The notes under the pieces were generated by a model. It ran no database searches, was not told the origin of the DNA, and saw nothing but the letters and a program-made list of their open reading frames with translations. Both the position numbers and the translations under genes were made by a program. From an uncultured Clostridia bacterium (GTDB lineage Bacteria > Bacillota > Clostridia > Christensenellales > Borkfalkiaceae), in assembly GCA_934271275.1 (NCBI GenBank), contig CAKQRD010000009.1:46271-110270 (forward strand): DNA of 64,000 nt, written 5' to 3'. This document shows positions 33,858 to 43,000 of this stretch, piece after piece. Numbering within the stretch: position 1 is the first letter of the stretch; every line of letters starts with the position of its first letter.

Positions 33858-36032
33858 TTATTTCTGCGATTTATAATAGTTTATAAGACAGCCCGCCTCG
33901 ATAATCTGTTTCTCCGCGTCGGTCAGCGGCGAGATTTTAAGAGTGATTTTTCTCTTGTTTTCGCCGAGAATCTCCGCAGAAAACTCGGTATCTCCGCGAT
34001 CTAATTTCTCTCTGATGCCCTTAACGTAAACGTATTCGCCGACCTTAAAATCGTTCTTTTCCGCAAGGAACGGTATCATACCCCAGTTTATGAGGTTGCT
34101 TCTGTAACGCTTCGTCGCGTACTCCTCCGCGATATTCGCAACCCCGCCCAGAACGCGCTGACAGGAAGCGGCTTGCTCCCTCGCAGAGCCGTCGCCGGGC
34201 TTAACCGCGCAAACCACGCTGCCGTAGCTCGTCTTTTTTTCGTCTATCCCGAGTTCTTTCGGTATGCCTTCCTTTATCGTCGCCTTTGCGCGGGCAACGT
34301 ATTCGGGATCTTTTCTCGAAAGCGCGAACTCCGCAAGCTTTAAGGGATTAGAGCGGTAAGAAGAGGTTTCGCCCGAAGGTATCAGCTCGTCGGTAGTCGT
34401 CACGGGGTCTTTCAGAACGGAAACGACTTTAAGAAGCAGGTCTTCCGCGAGCGGCTGCATTTCGGGCCAGTCGGCGATATTCGGTCCGTATTTAAGCTCC
34501 GCCTTTTCATCGCCGCACCCGACCGCGTTAAACACGCGCGCTTTGTAAATTCTATCGTCGAATTTATATTTTTTGGGTTTTTCTCTGTACTCTTCGTCCA
34601 TTGCGGAAGTAATCGCGCCGCCCGCTCTCGCGGTAGCCGCAATGCTTCTCGCGTCCATAAGCGCGACCGCGGCAAGCTGACCGTTTGCAGGCTTACTGCC
34701 CTCGCGGCTTTCAAAATTTCTCGTGGTGTGACGAACGGAAAGTCCGTTATTCTGCGGCACGTCGCCCGCCCCGAAGCACGGTCCGCAAAACGCGGTTTTC
34801 AGCACCGCGCCGTCCGTCATAAGCCTTGCAGCATACCCGCCCTCTACGAGAGCCTTATAAACGGGCTGACTCGAAGGATACACGTCAAGGGTAAAATCGT
34901 TGTTATTTATGGGCGCGTCGCCGAGAATTTCCGTCGCGGCGGCGATATTTTCATACATACCTCCCGCGCACCCAGCGATAACGCCCTGCTCGACGAACAC
35001 CTTGCCGTCTCTTATTTTATCGACGAGCTTAAACTCGCCCTTGCCCTCGGGGAGAAGCTTTTTGCCCGCTTCCTCGCACGCCTTCAACAGCTCGTACGGG
35101 CGGGATAAAAAGTCGCGGATAGTGTACGCGTTGGAGGGGTGGAACGGAAGAGCTATCATCGGTTCGATTTCGGAAAGATTTATCACTATTCCCCTGTCGT
35201 AATACGCGCCGTCCTCCGCCCTCAATTCCTTGAACGCGCTTTCTCTGCCGTGCGTTTTATAATATTCCAAGGTCTTTTCGTCCGTTTCCCATACGGAAGA
35301 AAGGCAGGTCGTTTCGGTGGTCATAACGTCTATGCCGTTGCGGAAGTCCATAGAAAGCGTTTTTATGCCGCTTCCCACAAATTCCAGCACCTTGTTTTTC
35401 ACGAATCCGCACCCGAACACCTCTTTAATTAAGGCAAGCGCGACGTCCTGCGGACCTACGCCGCGGCGAAGCCTGCCCTTCAATAAAACCGCCACTATTT
35501 CGGGCATATCGAGGTCGTAAGTTCTTTCGAGAAGCTGTTTAACGAGTTCGGGACCGCCCTCTCCTACCGCGACCGTGCCGAGCGCGCCGTAACGGGTGTG
35601 CGAATCCGAACCGAGTATCATTCCGCCCGCAAACGCGCGTTCTTCGCGCATATACTGATGAATGACCGCAAGGTGCGGGGGTACGAACGCGCCGCCGTAT
35701 TTTTTCGCCGCGGAAAGCCCGAAAACGTGGTCGTCCTCGTTGATAGTTCCGCCGACCGCGCAAAGCGAATTGTGGCAGTTGGTGAGAGTATAAGGAACGG
35801 GAAATTTTTTCAGTCCAGAAGCCTTTGCCGTCTGCACGATGCCGACGTAGGTTATATCGTGCGAGGTTATCTCGTCGAATTTTATTTTAAGCTTATCGGG
35901 ATTGCCGCTCGTATTGTGCGCCTGCAAAATTTTGTACGCGACGGAACCGCTTTTTTTGGCGGAATCCGCGGCGCGCGCGCGAACGAGCCTTCCGCTTTCG
36001 TATTTAACGCCGTGGTCGATGAGTTTTATCAT
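33858..36032 (-). CDS. Aconitase-superfamily hydratase, YbhJ-like
   Basis: A 724-residue member of the aconitase superfamily. Motifs: GSDSHTRYGALGTVAVGEGG (about residues 142-161), a first iron-sulfur cysteine in ETTCLSSVWE and the second pair in FCGPCFGAGD. The C-terminal swivel domain follows. It is closest in layout to the YbhJ-type putative hydratases rather than to citrate-cycle aconitase or IPMI. Substrate unknown. It is a single gene with a promoter about 110 bases upstream. Confidence 0.85.
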   Translation of the reverse strand: MIKLIDHGVKYESGRLVRARAADSAKKSGSVAYKILQAHNTSGNPDKLKIKFDEITSHDITYVGIVQTAKASGLKKFPVPYTLTNCHNSLCAVGGTINEDDHVFGLSAAKKYGGAFVPPHLAVIHQYMREERAFAGGMILGSDSHTRYGALGTVAVGEGGPELVKQLLERTYDLDMPEIVAVLLKGRLRRGVGPQDVALALIKEVFGCGFVKNKVLEFVGSGIKTLSMDFRNGIDVMTTETTCLSSVWETDEKTLEYYKTHGRESAFKELRAEDGAYYDRGIVINLSEIEPMIALPFHPSNAYTIRDFLSRPYELLKACEEAGKKLLPEGKGEFKLVDKIRDGKVFVEQGVIAGCAGGMYENIAAATEILGDAPINNNDFTLDVYPSSQPVYKALVEGGYAARLMTDGAVLKTAFCGPCFGAGDVPQNNGLSVRHTTRNFESREGSKPANGQLAAVALMDARSIAATARAGGAITSAMDEEYREKPKKYKFDDRIYKARVFNAVGCGDEKAELKYGPNIADWPEMQPLAEDLLLKVVSVLKDPVTTTDELIPSGETSSYRSNPLKLAEFALSRKDPEYVARAKATIKEGIPKELGIDEKKTSYGSVVCAVKPGDGSAREQAASCQRVLGGVANIAEEYATKRYRSNLINWGMIPFLAEKNDFKVGEYVYVKGIREKLDRGDTEFSAEILGENKRKITLKISPLTDAEKQIIEAGCLINYYKSQK

Positions 36033-36139
36033 AAAAGCCTTCCTTTTTTTGCCTCTTCTCCTTTCTTTTTCGGGAAAAGCGCAAACAGAATATCACGCAA
36101 AACGCCCGAGAAAAACGCTCGGAAACGCTTTACCGTTTA

Positions 36140-36169
36140 ATTTTATCATAGACAGGCGAAAAATCGCAA
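36140..36169 (-). promoter_or_regulatory. Promoter of the hydratase gene
   Basis: Minus strand TTGCGA (36164-36169), 18 bases, TAAAAT (36140-36145) with an extended TGA. The leader contains a CCGAG/CTCGG hairpin. Confidence 0.5.
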
Positions 36170-36210
36170 GCGATAAGCCGCGTAAACGCCAAAAAAACTT
36201 AAAAACCCCC

Positions 36211-36239
36211 TTGCATTTTTCGTCGCGTTATTATACAAT
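36211..36239 (+). promoter_or_regulatory. Promoter giving a leaderless mRNA
   Basis: TTGCAT (36211-36216), 17 bases, TACAAT (36234-36239), then six bases to the ATG at 36246. No ribosome site. Confidence 0.65.
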
Positions 36240-36245
36240 GTATTT

Positions 36246-36698
36246 ATGGATAAATTTAAGTTTGCATACGGCAATAGCGTCCGTATACTTCTCGCGCTCG
36301 CGATCCCGCTTTCGGCGGCAGGACTCGTGTGGAATATTTATAACCTCGTCGCGCTTGCGAGCGAAGGAATTTTCAAAATTCTCGCATACAGCATTTCGAT
36401 AATCGTCTGCGGCGGGCTATTTGCGTTCTGCGTAAGCCTTGCTTTCTACGGCAAATACGTTTTCAAAGACGGGTATTTGTATCTGTATTTCGGTTTTATC
36501 CGCACGAAAACCAAAGCGGAAGATATTTTACAGGTAACGCATTTTTTAAAAAGCGACAAGCTCGTGATATATTTTAAGGACGCGAAGTATTCTGTCGTTG
36601 TGATTTCGCCCGAGCTTTACGGCGAATTCGTTTCGGCGTTAAAACGCGCGAACCCTTCCGTTATATACGACGCCGCGGAGGAACGCGAGGAAAAATAA
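36246..36698 (+). CDS. Small membrane protein with a PH-like tail
   Basis: A 150-residue protein with two membrane helices (about 11-35 and 42-65) and a soluble tail of about 80 residues made of short strands (YVFKDGYLYLYFGFIRTKTK, DKLVIYFKDAKYSVVVI), resembling bacterial PH-like or DUF304-type folds. No close family is recognised. It is a single gene and is predicted to be translated from a leaderless transcript. Confidence 0.7.
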   Translation: MDKFKFAYGNSVRILLALAIPLSAAGLVWNIYNLVALASEGIFKILAYSISIIVCGGLFAFCVSLAFYGKYVFKDGYLYLYFGFIRTKTKAEDILQVTHFLKSDKLVIYFKDAKYSVVVISPELYGEFVSALKRANPSVIYDAAEEREEK

Positions 36699-37072
36699 CG
36701 AGGAGGAAAAACAGAGAAGCTTTTCGCATATAAAATTGTAAACGCCTTAAAATACGGGAGCGCGTTCACGATTAGATCACGATTAAGGACTTACGGAAAA
36801 ACGAAAATACGATTTACATTTGAACAAGTTACGATATAGGAGTACGGTATAAAAAACACGGTAAAAATAAAAAAGCTTCGCAAAAAAGAACGTCGAAGAA
36901 CGTTTCGGAGAATTTTTATTAAAATTACTGCGAAAAAATTCTTTTCCCCTCTGTTTTATGGGTTATTTAATTATGTTTGACATTAAAAAAAGTATTGCGG
37001 AGCAAGACAATTCGTCTCTGCCGCGCAATACCTTTTTTATTTTATCGTCTGGTTATATTCAGGCTTTTTTTC
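36699..37072. other. Intergenic stretch, no gene seen
   Basis: AT-rich with no credible reading frame on either strand. It contains a short direct repeat (CACGATTA, about 36767 and 36779) and, at its right end, the terminator of the ribokinase operon. Confidence 0.5.
36985..37038 (-). terminator. Terminator of the uxuA-SDR-ribokinase operon
   Basis: GTATTGCG (36992-36999) and CGCAATAC (37024-37031) pair, with further pairing inside. A-runs and T-runs flank both sides, so it can work in both directions. Confidence 0.85.
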
Positions 37073-37939
37073 TTAAAACCCTTCGACCTCTTTTCTCGTA
37101 GGTACGGACTGCGCCGCCCCGCGACGAGTGCAGGCGATAGAAGCCGCTTTGCTCCCGAAAGCCGTTGCTTCTTCTATGCTTTTTCCTTCTGCAAGCCCTA
37201 CGGCAAGTCCGCCGCACAAAGTATCTCCCGCGGCAGTAGTATCCACCGCGTTCACCTTTAAGCAAGGATAAGTTATTGCTCCGTTTTCGTCCGCTATCTC
37301 GTAGCCTTTCGAGCCGAGCGTAGTCACTATCTTCTTTATCCCCGCCTTAAACAGCTCTTCTTTCCCGCCGAATATCGCAAGCTCCGTTTCGTTCGGCGTT
37401 ATCAGATCGACGTACCCGAAATACTTCGATATTTCTTTATTCGCGGGCGCGGGATTAAGTATAGTGTAAAGTCCTTTCTCTTTCGCCGCTTTAAGACCTT
37501 CGCCTATTACTTCTATCGGGTTTTCGAGCTGGGTTAAATATATATCTCCCTCGCTCGCGCCTTTCAAAAATTCCTTTATATCCTCCACTTTCAGCTTTGC
37601 GTTCGCGCCTTTGTCGAGTATTATTCTGTTGTTCCCGTCGGTCACTACGATTACCGCTATCCCCGTGGAAACGCCTTCTTTCTTTTTTATATATTCGGTA
37701 TTCACTCCGACCGCGCGGAGATTTTCTATCAGCGTTTCGCCGAAGCCGTCTTTTCCGACCGCCCCGCACATATATACCTCGCCGCCGAGCTTGCCCGCCG
37801 CGGTCGCTTGGTTCGCGCCCTTACCACCGCCGTTGGTGATAAAGTCGCTTCCCGTTATCGTTTCGCCCGCCTTCGGCATATACGGACTTTTTATCGTCAG
37901 GTCCATATTCAGGCTTCCCGCTATGTATATCTTTTTCAT
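37073..37939 (-). CDS. rbsK: Ribokinase (PfkB family)
   Basis: A 288-residue sugar kinase with the N-terminal GGGKGANQA signature and the C-terminal active site VDTTAAGDTLCGG, where the catalytic Asp sits in AAGD (usually GAGD). The GGKGANQA form and the AGSLNMDL opening favour ribokinase over KDG kinase. It would phosphorylate ribose or a related sugar. It is third in an operon with uxuA and the SDR, so a role as 2-keto-3-deoxygluconate kinase, which would complete the route, cannot be excluded. Confidence 0.85.
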   Translation of the reverse strand: MKKIYIAGSLNMDLTIKSPYMPKAGETITGSDFITNGGGKGANQATAAGKLGGEVYMCGAVGKDGFGETLIENLRAVGVNTEYIKKKEGVSTGIAVIVVTDGNNRIILDKGANAKLKVEDIKEFLKGASEGDIYLTQLENPIEVIGEGLKAAKEKGLYTILNPAPANKEISKYFGYVDLITPNETELAIFGGKEELFKAGIKKIVTTLGSKGYEIADENGAITYPCLKVNAVDTTAAGDTLCGGLAVGLAEGKSIEEATAFGSKAASIACTRRGAAQSVPTRKEVEGF

Positions 37940-37953
37940 TTTTTACCGTTTCC

Positions 37954-38784
37954 CTACACGCCGGAATAAGCGGAGAAGCCACCGTCTACGGGAAGAACCG
38001 TTCCCGTTATAAATCCGCTCGCATTATCGTCCGCAAGGAATAACAGCGCCCCTATAAGGTCGCTTATTTCCCCGAACTTCTTCATAGGCGTTGCCGCTAA
38101 TATCTTCCCCGTCCTCGCAGTCGGCGTACCGTCCGCGTTGAACAGTAAGTCTTTATTCTGTTTCGTCACGAAAAATCCGGGCGCTATCGCGTTGCAACGT
38201 ATTCCGCACGGCGCAAAGTGTACCGCCACCCACTGCGTAAAGTTGTTTATCGCCGCTTTCGCCGCCGAGTACGCGGGTATCTTCGTAAGCGGTCTGTATG
38301 CGTTCATCGACGAGATATTGATTATATTCCCGCCCGTTTCAACCATATCTTCCGCAAACACCTGCGTGCATAAAAACGCGCTCGTTAAGTTCACGTCGAA
38401 CACGAACTTAAACCCGTCCTCTTCTATCCCGAAAAAGTCCTTATTTACTTTCGTTTCGGGCGTCATCGTTTCGTTATCCGTGGTCGCTTTGGGGTTGTTC
38501 CCTCCCGCGCCGTTGATAAGGACGTTCACCTTCCCCCATTTTTCGTTTATAATTTTTTTCGCCGCGATTATATCTTCTTTTTCGGTGCAGTCCGCGGATA
38601 TTCCCATCGCGTTTTCTCCTATCTCGGTTGCAAGGGCTTCCGCAGTAGCCTTCGTTCTGTTAATGACCGCTACCTTCGCCCCGCATTCAGCAAGCGCGCG
38701 GCAGAAGTCGCTCATCATCACTCCCGCTCCGCCCGTCACAGCCACTACTTTGTCGCTTAAATCTACTTTGAACGGTACTTTCAT
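37954..38784 (-). CDS. uxuB: SDR family D-mannonate oxidoreductase-like (UxuB/YjmF type)
   Basis: A 276-residue short-chain dehydrogenase: nucleotide motif VTGGAGVM, NxAG as LINGAGG, catalytic Ser in ISSMNAY and the YSAAK pair. Its length and close link to uxuA fit the SDR-type fructuronate reductase of Firmicutes (B. subtilis YjmF). That enzyme interconverts D-fructuronate and D-mannonate, feeding the dehydratase encoded upstream. Its ATG overlaps the uxuA stop by 4 bases. Confidence 0.85.
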   Translation of the reverse strand: MKVPFKVDLSDKVVAVTGGAGVMMSDFCRALAECGAKVAVINRTKATAEALATEIGENAMGISADCTEKEDIIAAKKIINEKWGKVNVLINGAGGNNPKATTDNETMTPETKVNKDFFGIEEDGFKFVFDVNLTSAFLCTQVFAEDMVETGGNIINISSMNAYRPLTKIPAYSAAKAAINNFTQWVAVHFAPCGIRCNAIAPGFFVTKQNKDLLFNADGTPTARTGKILAATPMKKFGEISDLIGALLFLADDNASGFITGTVLPVDGGFSAYSGV

Positions 38785-39815
38785 TTCCTCTCCTTTTCAA
38801 TCGCTTCAAACAATCCGTTAAGATACGCCGCCCCGAGTGCGCGGTCGAACAAACCGTACCCCGGTTTTGCGTTCTCGCCCCAGATGTTCCTTCCGTGGTC
38901 GGGGCGTAAATACCCGTTGAACCCGTTATTCTCAAGCGCTTTCACTATCGCGTATATATCCACGTTTCCTTCCGCAGTCTGATGCCCGTTCTCGTAAAAA
39001 TCTGTGTCGTTCACGAACTTCAACTGCCTTAAATGCGCGAAATATATTCTGTCCGCGTACTTTGCCGCCATCTTGGGCAGGTCGTTGAATCTACCCGCGC
39101 CGAGGCTTCCCGTACAGAAGGTCATTCCGTTGTGCTTGTTAGGCACCGCCTTAAACAGTCTGTCGTAGTCCTCTTCTTTTCCCACTATTCTCGGTAGTCC
39201 GAATATATCCCACGGCGGATCGTCGGGGTGAATAGCCATATCTATTCCCGCCTCGTCGCACGCCGGCATTATTCCGTTTAAGAAATACACGAGGTTATCG
39301 AACAGTTTTTCGTGAGTCATTCCCTCGTACTCTTTGAGCAGTCCGTTAAGCTCCTCGCTCGTGTAACTCTCGTCCCAACCGGGGAGGCGCAGATTCGTTT
39401 TATCGAGTTTATTGAAATCCTCTTCGCTGTACGAAAGAGAGGTCGAGCCGTCCTCGTGTTTATAGTAGAGATTCGTTCTGAACCAGTCGAACACGGGCAT
39501 AAAGTTGTAACAGATACACTTTACCCCCGCCTTGCCGCAGTTGAGTATATTCTGTCTGTAATTCTCTATCAACTTATCGCGGGAGGACTTTCCGAGTTTT
39601 ATGTCCTCGTGTACGGGAACGCTTTCTATCACTTCCATTTGCAGTCCCGCGGCGCTAACGAGGGATTTTAATCTCAACAATTTATCGAGTTCCCATACCT
39701 CGCCCACGGGCGTGTCGTACACGGCGGTCACTACCCCCGTCATTCCCTGTATCTGTTTTATATAGTTAAGGGGTATACAATCTTTTTCCCCGTACCATCG
39801 AAACGTAAGCTTCAT
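38781..39815 (-). CDS. uxuA: Mannonate dehydratase
   Basis: A 344-residue UxuA: opens MKLTFRWYGEKDCIPLNYIK with the conserved RW(Y/F)G, has the metal-site stretch AIHPDDPPWDIFGLPRIV and ends with HPxH-like YLRPDHGR. It dehydrates D-mannonate to 2-keto-3-deoxygluconate in hexuronate breakdown. First gene of the three-gene operon behind a clear promoter, with AAGGAG ahead of the ATG. No KDG aldolase is nearby. Confidence 0.95.
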   Translation of the reverse strand: MKLTFRWYGEKDCIPLNYIKQIQGMTGVVTAVYDTPVGEVWELDKLLRLKSLVSAAGLQMEVIESVPVHEDIKLGKSSRDKLIENYRQNILNCGKAGVKCICYNFMPVFDWFRTNLYYKHEDGSTSLSYSEEDFNKLDKTNLRLPGWDESYTSEELNGLLKEYEGMTHEKLFDNLVYFLNGIMPACDEAGIDMAIHPDDPPWDIFGLPRIVGKEEDYDRLFKAVPNKHNGMTFCTGSLGAGRFNDLPKMAAKYADRIYFAHLRQLKFVNDTDFYENGHQTAEGNVDIYAIVKALENNGFNGYLRPDHGRNIWGENAKPGYGLFDRALGAAYLNGLFEAIEKERK

Positions 39816-39844
39816 CGTTTCTCCTTAAAATTTTTTTCAATGCC

Positions 39845-39873
39845 ATTTTAACATCTTCCGCGCCGTTTGTCAA
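39845..39873 (-). promoter_or_regulatory. Promoter of the uxuA operon
   Basis: Minus strand TTGACA (39868-39873), 17 bases, TAAAAT (39845-39850). Confidence 0.85.
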
Positions 39874-39998
39874 TCTCAAACGCCTATCGCGGCTCTTCCT
39901 TGCGGTTTTATTTTCCGTAACGCCACCGCGAAATGGTAAAATCTACCGCGGGAACAAAAAAATTCTATATCAGCGATGCGGCGCGATACGAAAAAACA

Positions 39999-40022
39999 CG
40001 GCATAGGAAAAATCCTATGCCG
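39999..40022 (-). terminator. Terminator at the end of the large glycan locus
   Basis: CGGCATAGGA and TCCTATGCCG pair perfectly over an AAAA loop. It lies 48 bases after the 1571-residue gene; there is a modest T-rich stretch beyond. Confidence 0.7.
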
Positions 40023-40069
40023 CGCCGTTTCACTCTTTCCAAAACCGTTAAAAACGCTTTTTCGTTTTT

Positions 40070-43000
40070 TTAGCCTAAATTAGCAATTTCGCCCGAAACG
40101 TAGCTGCCCGATTTGGTATACGCGTTGCCTTCCGCAAATCTCGTCACTCCGAGAGCCGCCGCGTCGGAAGCAATAGTCGCAAAATCACCGTAGGTACTGT
40201 CGCCGTAAACCGCGTACGCCATATATCTTATGGAAAGTCCTTCTATTTTGATTCTCTTCGCATATTCGGAATTTGCGTCCACCGCGCCGAGCGCGGCTTC
40301 TATATAACTTGCGTACCAACCTTTAAGCATAGAAGCGTCGTAAGACTTTATGATAACTCCGCTCGGCGTGTCGTCCCAGTATTTTTTATTGAAAATATCC
40401 ATACCGCTTATGATATGGCAACCAAGCTTATCCTTACTCCCCGAAGTCGTTTTGCCGTCCAGGGTAGCGTACCAAGCGCGGTAAACGGTTAAAAACTCGT
40501 ACATTTTCTCGCCGCCCGCACCGTAATAAGCGTTGCAGAAATTTCGGATAAGCGTTTCCAAGTCCGCGTTCACGTTTTTGGCAAGCTTCGATTTAAGATA
40601 AATTTTCAGCGCGTTGAAGTTCGTCTCCGTATCCGTGCCGCTCATCCCCTGATCGACGAGAACGGTCGCGCCGCTTTCCGCCAAGGTCTTATAAGTATCC
40701 TGCATATTAGAAATCGTGTCGAGCGGAACGAAATAATTATCGAAATACGCCGAATATCTCCAAAAATACGCCTTTCCCAAGCCCTGCCAATTATTATATT
40801 GATTTAAGAAATATCTGTTGCTGTTTCCGTATTTGTTGCTTAAAACGTCGTCTTCGAGCTTTCTGTATGAGTTACCCTCTATCATCGCGACCATTGCCGC
40901 GACTTCCGCGCTGTCGGTGTTATAAAGCTTAACGTCTTCGAGATTTGCCGTGGGGGCTTCGAGCGCAAGGTTATAAGCCATAATCATAAAGGTGATTTTT
41001 CTGCCGACCTCCGCCGAATACTTTTCGTCGAAAATCTTCGCGACCTTGTTCATAAAAAGAATATATTCCGCGGAATTTGCGCCGTACTTACTCTTTAAGC
41101 TTTCCGAAGCCGAGCAGGAACACCAGCCGCGCCTGTCGGGCTGACCGAACACGAAAATATCCTTAACGTTGCCCGTCGAATCCTGAGAAAGGATAGAATC
41201 TCTCGCGTATTTCGCGACTATTTCCGCCATTTCGTCCCCGCCGGAAGCAAGACAAAGGGTATCGAAGCTTTGTTTCGTATCGGTAGCAGTCGCGGTAACG
41301 AACCACGCGGGGTGCGCCGCGCCGTAAGTATCCTTCGGAACGACTTCTAAAAAGTTATGATACGTTCCGTTTATTTCCTGCCAGCTGTTGACGAACCCGA
41401 GCCTTCTCTGATAAGTGAAATTGACGGGTTGAGTATCCGTGCCGTAGGTAAGCGAGCCGTCCTGCGCCCAAAGCTTGTCGATAGAGGGATTAAAAGCGGT
41501 GTGCGCCGCCACGCGCGAATATTCAAAACCGTCTCTGTCGCAGGTATAAACGGTATCGGTATAAATTTCCAACCCGAACGCCTGATTTAATAGCGCGTAA
41601 ACCGCGTTAAGCGTTCCGTAAGCGGTGTTGCCGTAAAGAAACACGCCGTTTTCGGTTTTGTGAATTATATACCCCGTTTCGGTTGTAAGCTCGGAAAAGG
41701 AAAGCGAAGCCGCCGCCGCAAGCTCGCCGCCTAATATAAAGTATTTTTTGCCGCTTTCAAGTTCCGTGAGGTTTGACACGGTTTTAACCGTTAAGGTCTT
41801 ACCCGTGATAAGTTGAAAGTAATATTGCAAATCTTCCGCGGCGAAATCGTAAATTCTGTCATCTTCGCAAGAAGCCTCCCCGCGGCTTAAAACCGCAAGG
41901 GAGGTTATTTCGTTGCTCGAATTTTGTATTGCTATAATTTCTGCGAACAAAGTGCCGACGTACGCCTGATTCCAGCCGTTTTCTTCGGTAAATTCTATTG
42001 CCGCCGCAAGCTCTTCGATAGTCGCGTAGTTAGCGCAATCGGATACCGCGCCGTCTCCGTCTCTGACAACGTATGGCGTTTTGGAAGAAATTTTGCCGTT
42101 CGTCACCGCGTAACAATTTTTGATGATACTTAATCTTTCAACGCCGACTATCGAACCGAGTTGCGCCGTTCCCGTTGACGCGGAATCCAAAACCACAACG
42201 CAGTTTTCAACCGTTCCGCCGTCGTTCTCGTTCACTATCGTGCCGAGAGTCCAATCATCGTTGCCTTCCACCGTAACCTTTACAAACAGATTGCTGACAA
42301 TGCCCTGATTTTTATAAATAAAGCTGCTGTGCGAACCGTTCGCTTTCAGAGTATAATAAACGCCGAGGTTTTTTATCGTACCTTTGTTGGAAGAGAAAAG
42401 ATACGATTCCCAACCGTCGTCCCTCGCATCGTATTGAATAAGAAGATTTTTAAGCGAATAGCCGTTCCCGTCCAAAGTTCCGCTGAAATCGATTACGCCC
42501 GCCGTCTGCGCGTTTTGGAAATCAAGATCTTCTCCCAAAACAAATTTTTCAGACGAACCGTTCAATAAAGATTTGAAATTATTCACGTCGGCTTGCGTTA
42601 AAACGGTTATTTTTTCTTCGTAACGAGCCGTATAGGTAACGTCTTTCGTGACCTTTGAAACGAACTTTTTATCCCAGCCGAGGAAGGTATACCCCGCTTT
42701 CGCGGTATCGGGTTCGGTCGCCGTATCGCCGTAATGATACTTTTCGGCAGAAATAACGCTGTCTCCGTCCTTAAACTCTACGGTATATTCGTTCGCCGTT
42801 AAGTATGCGTTAAGTTGTTCGATTTTGGTCGAATCGGTCTCGGTTTCGAGGGCTTTAAACGCGACCTCGTCTATGCAAATAGCGAGAGTATCGCTGTAAA
42901 ACACCTCTTCGTCCGCTTTGATATACGCCGCTACCTTTATGTCGTCGTTATAATGATCCGTAGGAATACCCCAGACGTATACGACGGACTGAACGTAGCC

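Noticed and set aside
36699..36984. Small RNA gene in the intergenic stretch
   Set aside because: No clear promoter and no conserved structure could be recognised; only the terminator at the right end is solid.
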